Shown one piece after another: positions 30,201 through 45,200 of a stretch of 64,000 bases of DNA. Source of the stretch: Apostichopus japonicus (lineage: Eukaryota > Echinodermata > Holothuroidea > Aspidochirotida > Stichopodidae); assembly GCF_037975245.1 (NCBI RefSeq), contig NC_092582.1:3504501-3568500 (forward strand), given 5' to 3'. Below the pieces are notes generated by a model that did not search any database, had not been told where the DNA came from, and saw nothing but the letters and a program-made list of their open reading frames with translations. Within the stretch, counting starts at the first letter, position 1; each line of letters begins with the position of its first letter. The translations under genes and the position numbers were made by a program.

Positions 30201-33200
30201 TTCTGTCAGTTTCTGATACCATCAGGGGGAGGGGGAGGCAGATTTACTTGAAAAGAAGGAGGGGGGAGGAGTAAAAATATCTGTTACAGTGTATGTTTCA
30301 AAGTAGTCATTGTTCTTTCTACATATCATGTAGCTACTGTACTGTAGCTACACAATGTATGTACATGAACTGCACCAATGTTACTCTGTGAAGTAAATTA
30401 AGTACCAAAGCAAGCATTGTAAAGATATTTGCAGGGGTTAATAATTCAATTAGTACTGCATAGCAAACTGCTCTGTAAAATGACCAAATGTCAAGACAGA
30501 TATGACTTTGAATGGCAGTTTTGTCCACGTGAGACAAACGACGCATACTGTTATATCAAAGAAATAAAATCCATACTGTAATGCCTACAAAATGCTACAT
30601 TAAATGTGAAGCCCTAATTTCATTACCTAGGTGTCAATTATTAATGTTAGGGCATGTGGGGGCACATGAGGGAGAGATGCCATGAAATTTGAGGGACAAT
30701 CTGGGAAGCTACAGTAGGACTGAAAATAATGGGACTACCGTTTCTACATTGGAAAATATTCAAGGAGCGTTATGCGTCCATTTGTTCGTCTTGCAACAAT
30801 ATTCACAAAGCAAATGATTATTGTTTTGTATGAAATTCCATGCTATCAGTCAGATCCCCGATCAGCATCTTCTTTCTCTCTTAATGATCACTGATTAAGT
30901 TATTGCTTCAAAATTCCAAGAAAACAAATATGGAGAAATTTGTTCAAGGACTGCAGGTCAGTTTCATTGAGGACTAGTTGCATGCAAACTTATTTGGAGA
31001 TATTGAAAGGATTGTCCAGGAGGCAATTTGTTTTTGACTATTATGAAAGTAGAATACAATACAACCTGGTTAAAATTTGCATTGAGTTCCTTCTTTGCAT
31101 CTATTAAATTTCACTTAATTGCTTTGACCCCTGGACTGACTAAGGTGCCAACTTTGTTTAGAGAATGTAAGTACTGTTATCAATATTCCAAGGACTCACA
31201 GTGTATAAATATGTTATAAATGCAAATCAGTTTTGAAGTTTCGAGAAATTTGGCTCTAAATATTCAAAAGAAAGACGTTTATGTATTTTATGACAAAGCA
31301 CCTGTTTGCTTCAAGTTCACTTTTAATGGAAAAGTATGTCCACTTCAAAATGTTGTTTATCTCGAAAATGATTCATAGGAATCGAAAGCCAAATTCACCA
31401 GGATGCTTTGAGATTATGTTCCTCTTTTCATGAGTCCAAAATAAAATTCCTCCAGCGCTATCCTTTTAAGCGTTTGTATCTTTAATTAGGTGCATCTTTA
31501 ATTAGGTGACGTTAAGGAGAAAACTTGTTATCTCCAAGGCGAATTGCTGCGTCATTGATGTTCGATTGTTTAGGAGGGTGTGCGAACGAGAAACTTTCCA
31601 CTACGTCTGGAACATACGAGCATATTACTTCTATGTCTGAACCCACACGTACTGCTGTACGGACATTAATTGCAGACAATAATCGAATCAGAGCTATGAT
31701 TTATTTGATAATTGATACATATTTTATTTTATTTTTGCCGTTCATTTTTAATAGTGGTTATAGCTACAGAGCTCTGGATACTGATCCGTATGACTGTACA
31801 CATGTACAATATGTACAATGTATGTTTCAATTTACTAATACAAATACAGTGGTTTCACAAAATAGGTGAAATATGTCAGTTGAATATTTAAATAGTTTCC
31901 AGCAGATTCCTGGTTGTTTTTTCTTATTCAAAGCCTTAACACTAGAATCCATACGTATTGAGGTACATGATATTATTCTGCAGTCCACTGTACAGTGTTA
32001 GTGTGTTATTGTTTTGTACTAGGCCTATAGTGTACTTTGCTTGTGTGTTAACATATGGATTGTGTTTGTGTCGGTGGACATGCTGGTACAACTTGTAATT
32101 CTTCCCCTACCATCTCAAATGATCACCTAGACAGAACTATATATCTTGTGTGTCTACCTATACTTTCCAATCGTCGTCGTGTGTACCCTATTATGATTAT
32201 TGCTTTACATATTAAACCTAATACATCATATGTTATTACAATTTTACCTGTCAACTTCTTAGTCTCTGTGGCGGGTGAGAAGTATTTATTTCATATGAAT
32301 CTTCTGCTTTTAATAATTAATGATCTAAACTTCCTGATTGGTGTTGCTAGGGTTAAAGCCCTATAAATTATAATAATAATATATAATTATAAATAAGTCC
32401 TATAACAATAAATAATATTTATTTCTTTTGAATTATTTATTGAATTATGTATTGAATTATTTATTGAATTTAATTCAATCTCTTCAATTATTGAATAATT
32501 AAAGGTGCAATTCGCTTCACTTTACCTTTTCTCCACACAACGGATGCCCCTCTCACAATAATTATTCTAGTCACATTTTGTTCAAACTTTTGATGAATAT
32601 TTTCTGTGATTTGATTTTTGTTACATACTAATGTTTTTTGTGTGTAAATTACTAAATTTTGTAAATTTTGTTTTCATTACAGAACTAACTTAGAGATTGT
32701 CAGAGAAGTGAAAGATAGGGCTGCTCAGGGCAGAGCTTGCGGTAACCTTGGAAACACACACTACCTGCTAGGTAATTTTGATCTAGCCATCAAGTACCAT
32801 GAAGAGGTGAGTTTAGATTATTTAACACTAATTTCTGTTCTGTGTATAACAGTGTTTATGTGTTGGAACAACTGTAGATTTTTTTTATTTTTTTTTTATT
32901 CGCATTTTTTTCCAGGGTTGCTTATTCAGCAAAGGCTGGGTTCCAATAAGGCCCTGCTTTTTACATTAAACGTTATACATAAAAAGTAAAACATAGCAAT
33001 ACAAAAACAATTAAATGTACAGATACAAAACAATTAAAGCTGTAAAGTGGAGACAACTTCAAAATCGATAAAAAATGGAAACAAAAGAATTATCAAAAAT
33101 ATAAGAATAATCTAAAATATAAGAATTATCAAAAAATATAGAAATTATTTAAAAAAAAGGAATGATAGCATTGTGGTAACCTTAGAAACACACACTACAA

Positions 33201-36200
33201 AAAGTTCAAGAAAATAACATGATTTTGAATGTTAAAGTGTGAATGACATCATGAATGTGTGGTAGTTGCTCCTATCTAGAAACCCTATTTCAAAAAGAAG
33301 AGAAGTCTTTCAAATAATAATTCAAATATAACCATATTTTGCACCAACAAAAATTAAAGAGCTTCAGTGTCTCAAGAAACTTTAGAATTTATACAAACAA
33401 GATTGAGTTGTCAACCTCTGATGATATCAGTCTTACACTGGGAGGATTAACTTATAAATTAAGCTTTGTTTTGAATGTATTATTTTTTTTATACTTTATG
33501 GGATAGCTTTTACATTTTAATCTGTGGTTAAACTTTTGGAGATCTCTTTCCTGATAATTCTGCTCTGACTTCTCCTCATTTTAATTGTCATACCTTGCAA
33601 ATCTTTACATAAACTAAGCCATGTGATTTTGGGGGCTCACGTTTTGCCCAGTGAATTTTTTAATATATTAACGAGTGTGCTTTATCCGGTGGTTTCTGGT
33701 AGTACAGTACCTCCTGTGGTTCAAATGTGATGGCTATGGTTTGTAACATTTTAAGAAGTCCTTAGAAACATTTATTAATACAGATTTGATAGATATGTGT
33801 GCTCCCTCATAATTTATTTGTTTGAATTGAGTTGAATAACTGCAATTAAGCAATACCTCCCTCCTGTACGCAAGTTATAGTCAGGAGTTATCGTTGCATG
33901 CAGTATAGAAATAAAAAGGGATTTACTTGTCATTTGCCTAATGAGGCTAGGTGGGAGGAGATCGTAGATAGGGCTACTACTGGTGCTTAGATTTGATGAA
34001 TCACAAAGGCTATGGATTTACCTAGCGTAATGCAAATTAGACATTTTATGAGAATTAGTGCAAAGAGCAAAATTTATTTGTCCCATTCTCTTGTTTACTT
34101 ACAGTGGGAGGAGGGGGGAGGGGGTTGAAGTGGAGTAAATTTTGTACTTAAGCTACAACTGAGATTTGTAAAACTCCAACTGCTTTAATAGCAGGAAAAA
34201 AAATTGAAAGTAAATGCTGCTCTGTGTGTAAATGCTATTCTGTAAGTTCAGTGTGCAAAATAGAAAAATGACATTAATATATCATTACATATTCTGTAGC
34301 ATTTTCGAGGATTTTTGTCCCAATCTGTCACTCGACCAACCAGGCCATACTTTTTTGTTAGTCATTCCAGCAAATTTAGTTGTCTGAGAAAATGTAGCAA
34401 AATAACAATTACCAATATGTGCACTGTAGGAGAGATGTGTACAGTATGAGTGGTGAATAGAACAACAACTTTGTGGGTGAATATCAATATATCATTTACC
34501 TATGTAAGGGTAATTAGTTACAATGCAATCTTAGTTTGATGTAAAAAAACTAGTCATCCCTCAGAGGACATCCAGAAATTTGGACGACCGGATGACCATT
34601 CAACTTGCCCTGATAATGATTTATACAGGGTTCGTACGGGTGCTTGAAAACCTTGAAAATGCTTGAATTTGATTGGTCAGTTTTCAAGGCCTTGAAAGTA
34701 CTTGATTTCTTATATTTTTGGAAAATGTCATTGAAAAGTGCTTGAAATTTAACATGCTTAATGCAAAACATATTTTGTATGTAATTGTTACACAATAATT
34801 ACCGTGGAATAGTCAAATTGTGACAAACAAAAAACTTAAAAGAATGTCTTAGTTGTCAAAAAAATTACGAGGGAGGGTCGCGCACAATCACCGCAAACTT
34901 CTCGCACAGTCACTGGCAAATAACGGCCTCCACTAAGCAATTTCAGTACCAGCGACAATAACCAAAAATCCCCACAAATCTTCCACCACATGGTAGCCTA
35001 ACTTCACACTGAGTCAACATGGAAATCTAACCTAGCCATCTGTTTATTCGCTCAGTTGTGTCGCAAATAAAGAATAAAAATATCCATGAAAAACTTCAAT
35101 CTTCGACCACATTTTAGCCTAACAATCACACTAAGTCAATGGGAAATGTAGCCTAACCATCGGTTTGGTTTGCCCCCCAAATAAACTTTGCGTAGCTTTG
35201 TTTACACACTTTCCTTGCTGCTATCGTCGCGCGCATGGTAGCCGAACACCACACATAGTCAACGGGAAAATCTAGCCTAAGCATCTCTTTATTTGCTGAA
35301 ATTGTGACGCAGTTAGCTAGAACTAAAGTATCCGTGAAATACTGCAACCTTCGACCACATGTTAGCCTAACAGCCACACTAAGTCAATGTAGACAACTAT
35401 CGGTTTGCAAAAAAAAAAATGCGCAGCTTTGTTTACAATTTCAATTTACTGAAAATCGGCATTTGTTTGGATGGTATGTGCTATGTCTTAAAGAGGGAAT
35501 GTTGTATTTTACGTACACTGTTGCTGTGGCGATAGATTGAATGTTTTAACTTCGATTACTTTTCAGCAGTAATGGTTTCGTATTTGGTGGTGATTTCATC
35601 CACATACGTTGTTTTCTGTTTCTACATGTTTTCTATTTCAGTTGATGGGTTGTTGGTTTTTCGTTATATATTTAGTGTCTTGACGTTATTTGCTAAACGA
35701 TCGCAAATTTTTGCGATTAAAATTTTAATGAATTTGCTTTAAGGTCGCAGCACTAGGAAGAGGGTAATTGTGCTTACTTTATCCTATTAAATACTTACAA
35801 CCATTTCCTTAAACAGCATATTGAATTTTAGAAAAGAGCACCCCTAAACCTTAACAAAAAAAACCCCTCGTAAATTCATTAAGAGGGTCGTTTTTAACTT
35901 TTCATTTTCCAAAATTGCCCCCAAAGCCAAATCTTAATTTCTACCCTGGTTGTAACAACAGTCGATCAGACACGGACAGTCTATAGGCCGAGTGAAAATG
36001 CATTGCTGGACGTACGCATGTGAGCTGTACAGTAGTAAAAAATCTAAATCCTACCTACCTGAACGATAAATTATTTATCATTCTAGTTGGTAGGATTTAT
36101 ATTGTATATCATAAACAATACTGTTTGAATGCGGCGCACATGTAGCGTCGTTACAATTCGGATATATCACGTAAACACATGCATGCTGTGAACAATTTTG

Positions 36201-39200
36201 GTGGAAAATTTGGAAGGACTACCAAGTTTTTTGCAGGACTACCAAAATCTTTGAAAATCTTTGAAACTGGTAGTCCCACGGACAACCTTCTCAAATACCT
36301 GAAAATCCAACACTGATCATGTCTTTATATACCCAGCGTACACATTGCATGAGATATGTTTTATGCCTCTGTCTCACAGAATGTCTATTGTTAATGATAA
36401 GCATGTGCTTGAAAACATAAATTTGGTGCTTGAAAAGTGCTTGAATTTTGTTGTGAAAAAAGTGTACGAACCCTGTTTATATGATACTTAATGTACACCC
36501 TGGCTTCACTCACTTTTATAAAAACCTTTTATTTCCCTTCTGAGTGGCATAATTTTGAGTTTCATTTTCTAATTTTGTCATTAACCCTATTTCCACCTAC
36601 ATCATTTTAGGTAAAACAAACCCTATGCTTACCACCCTCCCTTTCTCATTACTTTTACATTTTACATGATCATTCATCACAGAGACTTTCCATTGCCAAA
36701 GAATTTGGGGACAAACCAGCAGAAAGAAGAGCCTACAGTAACCTAGGCAACTCTCATGTGTTTCTGGGGGACTTTGGTGCTGCTGCCGAATATTACAAGT
36801 AAGACATTAATGTAGGGTTGCATAGAAACTATGAAAATTAATTATTCATTTGTTTGACTGCCACAAAGGTATAGCTGATCAGGTGTTCTGTTGCCGTAGT
36901 TCCAGATGCAGTCTTCTATTATCCAGGAATAAATTTAGTAATCAAAGTTTTGTGTGGCAGTTTTGAAGGCTCCAGATGAACTGATGCCGGGCAAGAAACA
37001 GCTTGAAGTATAGGATACGGTTTGCTTTTCCTTCTTCATGACTTTGCATCACACACATATACCTCTCTCAATTTCATGGCTCAATATTAGAAACTATTAT
37101 GCAGGCTAAAGTGGAAAATTGTTTTCCTGAGCAGTGCTGCTCTCTGATTGGTTATTGGCTGATGAATACATTGACATTTTTGAAATTATGCCTCAAGTGT
37201 TCGCTGTGCAGACTAGTATGACGTGTGACTCCCTAGCGTATCGACTATTTTGCCTAGCATTTTGCGATTAGGATCCTGGATAGATTATTACCTATTATCT
37301 GGCCATACAGTCGCATTACACTGTCCACACATTAACATGTAACCCACATACATCATACACAGATGGCTCTAAGAACTTTGTCCTGACATTGCTCATGCTT
37401 ACCCGTACCACACATCTGAGCTCTTTTCTATGCGATAAACAAATGAGCCAACTGCCATGTCGCTAGCGGAGTTTCTCACTGACATTCAAAAAAGATAAGC
37501 AAAGCTTAGATTCAGACTGATTTTCATATGTTTAATAGTTTTATCTTGCCTGAGGGTCTTGTTCGTGCTGTTCTTGGACGAGGAGTCATGAAGAAACAGA
37601 TGTGAGCCTACTTTTTCAACCTGATAATTCAACCTGTTATCTTTGGTTGAAATATGCTGGCTTATCCTCACAAATTGTTGGGGCCTCGTCAACATAAAAG
37701 AGTGAAACCAATCCAGAGTGACCACGAAACATGAAGTAACATTTGGGGTTTCATCGTTGCAGAAATTTTACCACAGATACCAAGTTTTTTATTTATTGAT
37801 CTAAATATGACTTTTTCTTAGCATTCGTCTTCTTTTTTGGCATTGTGGAGCGAGCTGATTAAGAGATTAATCAATAATGTCATTAGATTCTTACAAATTT
37901 GGTACTTACCCCCCACCCTACCACCTCCACTTTTGTTGCTTGGGAGTATTGTTTTTATGTACACTCCAATGAACTTTGATTCAAGTACAAAGTCTTCAAG
38001 TTTTATGATCCAAAATTCTGTGTAATTAATGAGAAGAATCTCACCAAATGAAGTAATCGGGGCAAACAATGATTGGATGATGAATCGCTCCAAATTTATA
38101 CATGGCATCTCCATGGCAGCATATTAAAATAAAAGTAGCAACGTCAGTTTCATGCGTATTTGAGCAACAGGCAAGTTGAAGCTAGCTTGACAACTGGTTG
38201 ATAAATATGCACGAACATTAACTGTAGTTGCCACTTGAATTGTTATCAAGACACTGACTGTTTTATCCCAAGAAATGTCTGCCCAACATGCGAAAACCTC
38301 TGTCACAAACTCATGTATTTAAGGCAAGTTTTGGATGGTTTTGAAATGCGAGATAAGTTTAGATCAATACAGGACAACCGCTCAAAAGTTTGTGATTTTA
38401 ACTGAATCCATGGTAACCCAACGATTCTGGGAGTAAACTGGACTGAAGATGAGATGCATACACATGACTGTCTAACTTTTCATAGATTATTCGCATTCTG
38501 TTCGTCTAATCACTCGCATTGAATTGCATAATCATAAACGTTAAACCATTTAAGCGTCGGTATAAATTCTCTAAGGTTACGGATTCTCTAAGACAGTCCC
38601 CCCCTTCCCCTCCCTCCATTCCTCGTCCTACTTTTCATCTCTGCCGTTTCATATGATTAGTTATGTTACTCTCCTTTGAGTAAGCATGTGTTAATTGAGA
38701 GTGATTTATCCCAGATATTTAATCCAAATATTTTCTCGGCCGGTGACTGAGAATGACGTCTGAAGGCAGCAGCACAAATAAACACTCGAACACTTCCGCT
38801 CTTCACTGGAATACGGTCATTAATCACTCTTAGGTCAACAGGGAGTCTTTATTTTGACATCAGATATCGGTCTTATCCATTACAAAATTGAATCTGAAGA
38901 ATTCAAAATTGCAGAAATTCAAGCTATAAAATTGGGAGCATTTATCAGGGGAAATGAAGTACGTAGTTGAGGTAGGGTGCTGCCAATTTCAAAGTGTTTT
39001 TTTTTTTTTTGGTACTTGAGATAAGATGGAGGCGGTTTTGATAAGTTTGAAAGTGTTGCCAGGGTGGTGATGTCAATTTGAGGTAGTAATGGTGTGATTG
39101 GCAGGTCCCTTAAACTACACTTGATTGAGTTTGTGTGGTGAGAGAATTAAACAACAAAAGAAATTTTAGTCAAGGGAGGAAGGTAACACTTGCGAAATGT

Positions 39201-42200
39201 ATATGGACGGTTGAGGGAGAATATCTTACAAAATAGCAAACAATTGCAGAAGAAGAGTCACAGGTAGCACTGTTACTGTCACAGAAAATATTGCTAGTTA
39301 ATAACAAAGTAGGGGGATTCATTTAATGCTGACAATTTTTGGAGTATTTTGAGGTTTATGAATTATGAATCTCATAACAATGCTCACAATATTATGGTTC
39401 TGTCTATAAAAACTACTGTTGCATTTGTGCAGCAACTAGATCATTTTTTCATAACATTTTGCTAAAAAGTGAAAGACCAATTGTTCACTAAAGTATCAGG
39501 GGTGAGAATTATTAGAAATGGGAATTTTTAGACGGAAAAGTAAAAAGAAGAGAACAAAGAATAGTATTAAAGGAAATATCACCCTCTTACATTGTTTGAA
39601 AGGAGAAAATAAAATAAAAATACTTGCATTGTTTGAAGTACTTTAATACAGAGGCTGAGAACTGTTGTATCATAAAACATCCAAAACATGTTAAAGTAAT
39701 CTTTGAAACACCTTCCATTCTTTTCATTTGGCAATATTTGTTTTCTGTAACATAAATAGCAGAAGAAAATCGATACGTATGTTACTAAAGAGAGTGACCC
39801 GAAATCATCAATCGCAGAGAGTAACTTGTCATTTGCAAAAAATGCTGTGCAAAAAGTTGAAATTGCTTAAAATTACAAGTGCCAATATGTATAGCAGTTT
39901 TCTTTGTGTAAACAGGAACCACAGTATTTTTATGGGAGACAAAATTCAGAACCTTTTCATTCATTCATTTCAATTTATTTTTATTTCATTTTCACATATG
40001 ATCTTGGTGAAGGTATATGGCTAGTGTTCAGTTGAAGAAAAAGATTTTTAAAAAAAACCAAAACGCTACCAGATGTCCACAGCATCTCTAACTTTCTTTC
40101 TGCCTGGTTCCTCAAAGTTTGGTTTTTGTTGATTATATCTGTCAGTAAAATAAATCTGATCTCCGATTTGACGATGAATTTTAATTCCCTGCTTTCATCA
40201 TTTGATTTTCAGGAAGACCCTCGACGTTGCTAGGCAGTTGAGAGATGTTGCCATGGAAGCACAGGCATGTTACAGTTTAGGCAATACGTTCACTCTCATG
40301 AGGGAATACGAGGCCGCTGTAGACTATCACCTACGACATTTAAAGATCGCCCAGCAGCTTCAAGACAGGTGAGAATCTTCACCCGTGGTTTAACAAGATG
40401 TGACAGTATTTCATCATTTTATTGATAATAATTTGCAGATAAGATATCAATAATTTAATAATGGCAACATGGTACGGTTAGTCATGTCTCATGTCACTTG
40501 GACCATTGATACATGTAAGCAAAGGCTAGACGAGTACAGTAATTGAAATGTTAATTCTACATTGTACCTTTCAAGTGGAACTTATATTGGTTATGTTTTA
40601 AGGAAAAAGGAAAAGTACAAACTGCTTTTCATGATTTGCAAAAGTTTTGATGATAATAGACTAGTTTTCTAATTTTCACAGTAAAAAAAAAAAAAAAATT
40701 TACTGTAATTTACTGCAGCTGTTTGAGAGTTTTTTTTTTTTTTTTGGTTAACAAGTTTCAGGAAAGTTTACCAAACCTTTGTGATATAACTTCAAAATAA
40801 GATCACGATACATCCAACTAAACCAACTCTTTAAAAAAATTTCTGCGGAAGTCAACTTTCTTGAATAATCAGTAATTCCTTTAGAAATTTGATAATTTTG
40901 TCCCAGACACATTCATATTTAATTCAGGGTAAATCCATTTACAAACTGTTATTAACACAGACATTTGTCTAGATATTGAAATAATGTATCTGCCTTTGCA
41001 GTTTAACTACTCTGGCTAATAGACTGCGTGGCGTGGCAGTTGGATTTTCTTCTTATTCAATATTTCATGGAGAATTACAATGGTTCTTGATATGATAATT
41101 CTTAGATGCTGTGTATAATAATAGTAATAATGTTGAGTTATTGCTCATGCAGCAAAGTTGTACTAAAATCCTAACACCTCTCTGAAGCCATTATTAAGTT
41201 TGATGATGCTTAGAGTTTTATCCTATTAAAACAAATTAATTCGCAATTCGCTTCAGTATAATAGCGACCAACCCACACCAACCCCCCCCCCCCCCCCATT
41301 TTAACCACTTGCTAAAAATTGCAAGTGCTTAAACACAATCTGTTGGCTAAAATCACGTTCCCACTGGCATGTTCCTGACTTACAACACACATCAGTTTAA
41401 CTGTACTAGCTTACAGGAGCAGCCCAATAGGTTTAGCTGATAATAAGCAGTCATACGCAGTTTATGTTAGGTACTGAAATCATGCAAGTTATATAATTGC
41501 CAATTGTTACCCTCCTTATCATGTGTTGATGGTCTTAATGCTTACTGGTAGAATAATGCAAATATATGCCATTTTTTTTATCTATTGCAAAATGGCAAAA
41601 TCCCCTGGCATTTAGCCTAAAAATATCCTACATTATCAGGCCTGCAGAATAGACATGAATCACAATGTTTAAACATTCATCATCATCATGATGTTATTCT
41701 ATGTTTCTGTAAACTTATACCCTGCAAAGTGTTCTACAGTTTTGTAGGATCTTGTTACCATTCACTCACTGTGTAACATCTCTATTATGTACTAAAAGCA
41801 AATTGTTTTTTTGTTATGGTCGTATTCTATTACAAGCTTCTTTTTTTTAGTTCCTGTATTTCGAAACAGCTTTATGGTTTACAGTTTCTTTAAAAAAAAT
41901 ATTGTAATCAAATATTGTATTGCACTTTCTCTTTGAGGGGGGTGTCTTTAAAAGCCTCATTGTAATGCTTTGTTTTCAAGCTGACCGAGTTTTTACACCT
42001 TTTTAAAATGTTATATCATATGAAAACGTATATATATATATAAGATGCATTTGTGACGTTGTTCGTTTTACTTTTTCAGAGTCGGTGAGGGTAGAGCATG
42101 TTGGAGTCTGGGTAATGCACATACTGCGCTTGGAAACCATGAAAAGGCCCTGCAATATGCAACATCACACTTCCAGATATCAAGAGAGGTAAGCCAGACA

Positions 42201-45200
42201 CTGGGCTAGGAGAGAGATTCACAGTTCACTATCTCCAATGCAAATTTTGCCATTTTGTTTGGTATTTGTTGTTGTTCTGGGTGGAGAATGGAGGGGGAGT
42301 TGTGTTTTGATTGTATACTTTTAGTATTGAACCTCTATTTTGACACAATTTTGTTCAAATTCACCAAATTCACCCCCAATTTTTTTTTTTTTTTTAAAGC
42401 AAAGAAATGGCTATGAATATTCATTGGTCCAAATGATTAAACAAATCAGATTCAGAACTGCTTATATTTGGCCAATGTTTAAATTATTCTCTAATTTCTT
42501 TGCTCAAAAGATTTATTGCTAGTTTTCCATAATCAGTTTTCTGTGTTTGATGTGCTCTGTTTCTGACTGGCATCCATAGCTCAAAAGAGTCGGTTGGCTG
42601 TTTGGGATCCCAACACCAATTAAAGCCTGAATAGTTCAGTTGATATGGCATAGTTCTATCTTCTCACTCTTGAAATGTAAATTTCACACTCAAAATTCTG
42701 CTTTTAACTAATCATTCCGTCCCTTCTTTATACAGAAAAAAGAAAACGATTTAAAACGTTTTAGGCTGTCTGAAATTATTGTAATGTGTGGTTTTAATTT
42801 TCTCTTGATATGCCAGGTGGGAGACAGAACTGGAGAGGTTACTGCACAGATGAATCTAGTGGATCTTAAGACGGTACTGGGACTTAGCAAACGAGGGTAA
42901 GTTGGTGCAGTTCAACTTGGCTCTAAAACATTTATTGAGAATGAGAATAAAATTTGGCAGGTCCCTGCAGGTCAAAATAAAAAAATTCGAAATTATTTTT
43001 AGGGATGTCTGACAAACTGTATAAGAGTGCATTCCCTTCAAAAATGGAACAGTTTACTTTTTCACACTTTCATCTTGGCAAGGTCTGGTAACCTGCATGA
43101 GCAATATAATAAACTAGCATATATGCATTATGGTCACTAGCTTTGTTATTCAGTATTTCTGTTCTCTATAGTGCCCTTCATATCATGCCATTTTTCTGTA
43201 CTGTACTGTTTTGTTATGTTTTCTTCTGTATGATGATATGAGAAGTAAATTTGAATTGAATTGAATAACAAACAAGATGTGTGCTCCATGAGGGTGAACA
43301 TTCTGCTTGAAAGCTGTATTTTAATTCCTGTTGTCAATTTTCGTGTCATTCTGGCCAATAATCTGATACCCCCATTAATCTTTAGCCGTGCGACAAATGT
43401 ATGTCAATTTCGTTAATAATATTTGTCATGGTTTTTGTCATTTTGTCAACATTTTTTGTCATTTTTGTCATGGTTTTAAATTTTTAACTCTGAACTTTGG
43501 GTTTCTGTTTTTAGACAAGAAGAAGAAAGACATGGAAAAGGTATGAAAAATTATTCATCTTTTCTTTTTACTTAACTGAGCAAATAGCTTCTTCTGATAA
43601 AGTTTGTTTTACCGTCAAGAGATAACATTTAATATGAATAATAAATATAACAGGATAACGTTTAAGTTTCCAAGAAGAGGTTTTCATGACATTGTTTATG
43701 TCAGAAAATATATCTAAAAACAGAGCAATGTCTGACCATCTCAATCACTTCCTAACTGTATAATACAAGTTTATCCAATCTTAGTTTAAAATGTTGATGA
43801 AATGTAAATAGGATCTCTGAATTTTTAAGTCCTTATTCTCCCCATGCCCCCCACCACCAACACCCATCCCTCTCACCAAACAAACAAGTGACAACAATTT
43901 TGCTGCCAACTCCCAAGCATTGCACTGAATGAAGAATGTCACTCTATTAATTTGAAAATTATTTCAAAACATCTCCATCTTCGGATCAATCATTCCATTT
44001 GTAATTGATGGTCAGATATTAACCAGATCGTTGCAAGATTTGGAGTTTGTGCTAAAAGCAAGCCTTTTGAGTAGATTCTTATAAATTTTTCAAAACCATT
44101 TGATATTAATACTACAAAACCCATACCCAAATCATGTATAAGATTTTTTTTAAAAACCTTGAAGTTTTCCCATTTGTTTGTTACAGGATTAATATTAATA
44201 TGGCAAAAATATGTCTAGTTGCAAAAAGTGTTGTGGATCAAATCAAATTAATCAGTTAGTAACCTTCATTGGGTTAAAACAAAAAAAAATCAAGGTGGGG
44301 GGTATCTTAGTGTACTCAGTTGAAAATTGTATTTTAGAAACATTGTATTTGAAATATTGTATTATTGAATATTGCACTGAATATTGAAATATTGTAGTTT
44401 AGAAATTGTATTTTGGTATAAAAATTGTGAAAAAGAGAAAAAACGAAAACGGTGTTTCCTATGTGACTCTTCTTTCCCTTTTTCACGTCCATAGATGCTC
44501 GTACGAGAAGAAAAAGCATGGAGAACCTGGAATTTATGTCCATTACTCCCGACAAGGTGAGCAGTTGTTATGTCATAAATGTAACACATGAACATTGTAT
44601 GTTCGGGTTTTACCCCCCCAACGCCCCCCCCCAACCCCTCTTACCCTATGCAAGTTTGGCAGAATGTGTGTACAGGGAATAATTTAATGTTCAAATAGGA
44701 ACTGATTGGTTACCTCTCCTAGGAACACTATGACATCACTCGTTGACAATATGGCAGCCCCCTATCATACAATTTTTAGTAATACATTTTTAATAATTTT
44801 TAATAATACTTTTAATAATAATTTTTAATAATAAATTTAATAATACATTTTCAATAATACATTTTTAATCATGTTATCTCTTACAAGGAAGAAGAATTTG
44901 GTAAACTGTTTGTGTGGGTGGGGGAGGGGGTGTCCCGGTTAACCCAGTTAAGTGTATCTGGTTAAGTGTATTTGGTTGTTGTTATATAGTTGATGATGGT
45001 TGGGGTTTGCTCCTCTGTTAAGTCCCAGTGAAGTGTATTTATTTCAGTGTTTTGTGTTATCTACAATAATGAGAAGATACAGACTGAGCTTCCATCCATA
45101 AATAATATCAAATCATATCATATCGCTGTATCTGTTGTTTTATCTTCAGCAAAATGGAAGCACCCTGCAGCCGATCGCTGCCAAGCCCAAACAGATTAAC

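Larger units (their letters stand above)
22386..32682. other. intron 2, mostly unremarkable with local duplications
   Basis: AT-rich. It holds duplications at 25836-26403 and 26865-27420, paired segments at 29170-29830, a C run at 28650-28670, and AT-rich low complexity at 32360-32510. The open frames of 110-130 codons at 24805-25191 and 31525-31869 show no recognisable protein. Confidence 0.6.
42189..44494. other. introns 6, 7 and 8 (between the small exons 7-9)
   Basis: Introns 42189-42816, 42897-43514 and 43541-44494 hold no recognisable element. Low-complexity (TTTTTGTCA)n lies at 43420-43475, shortly before the microexon. Confidence 0.5.

Noticed and set aside
31525-31869. 114-codon open frame in intron 2
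   Set aside because: No recognisable features; likely chance.
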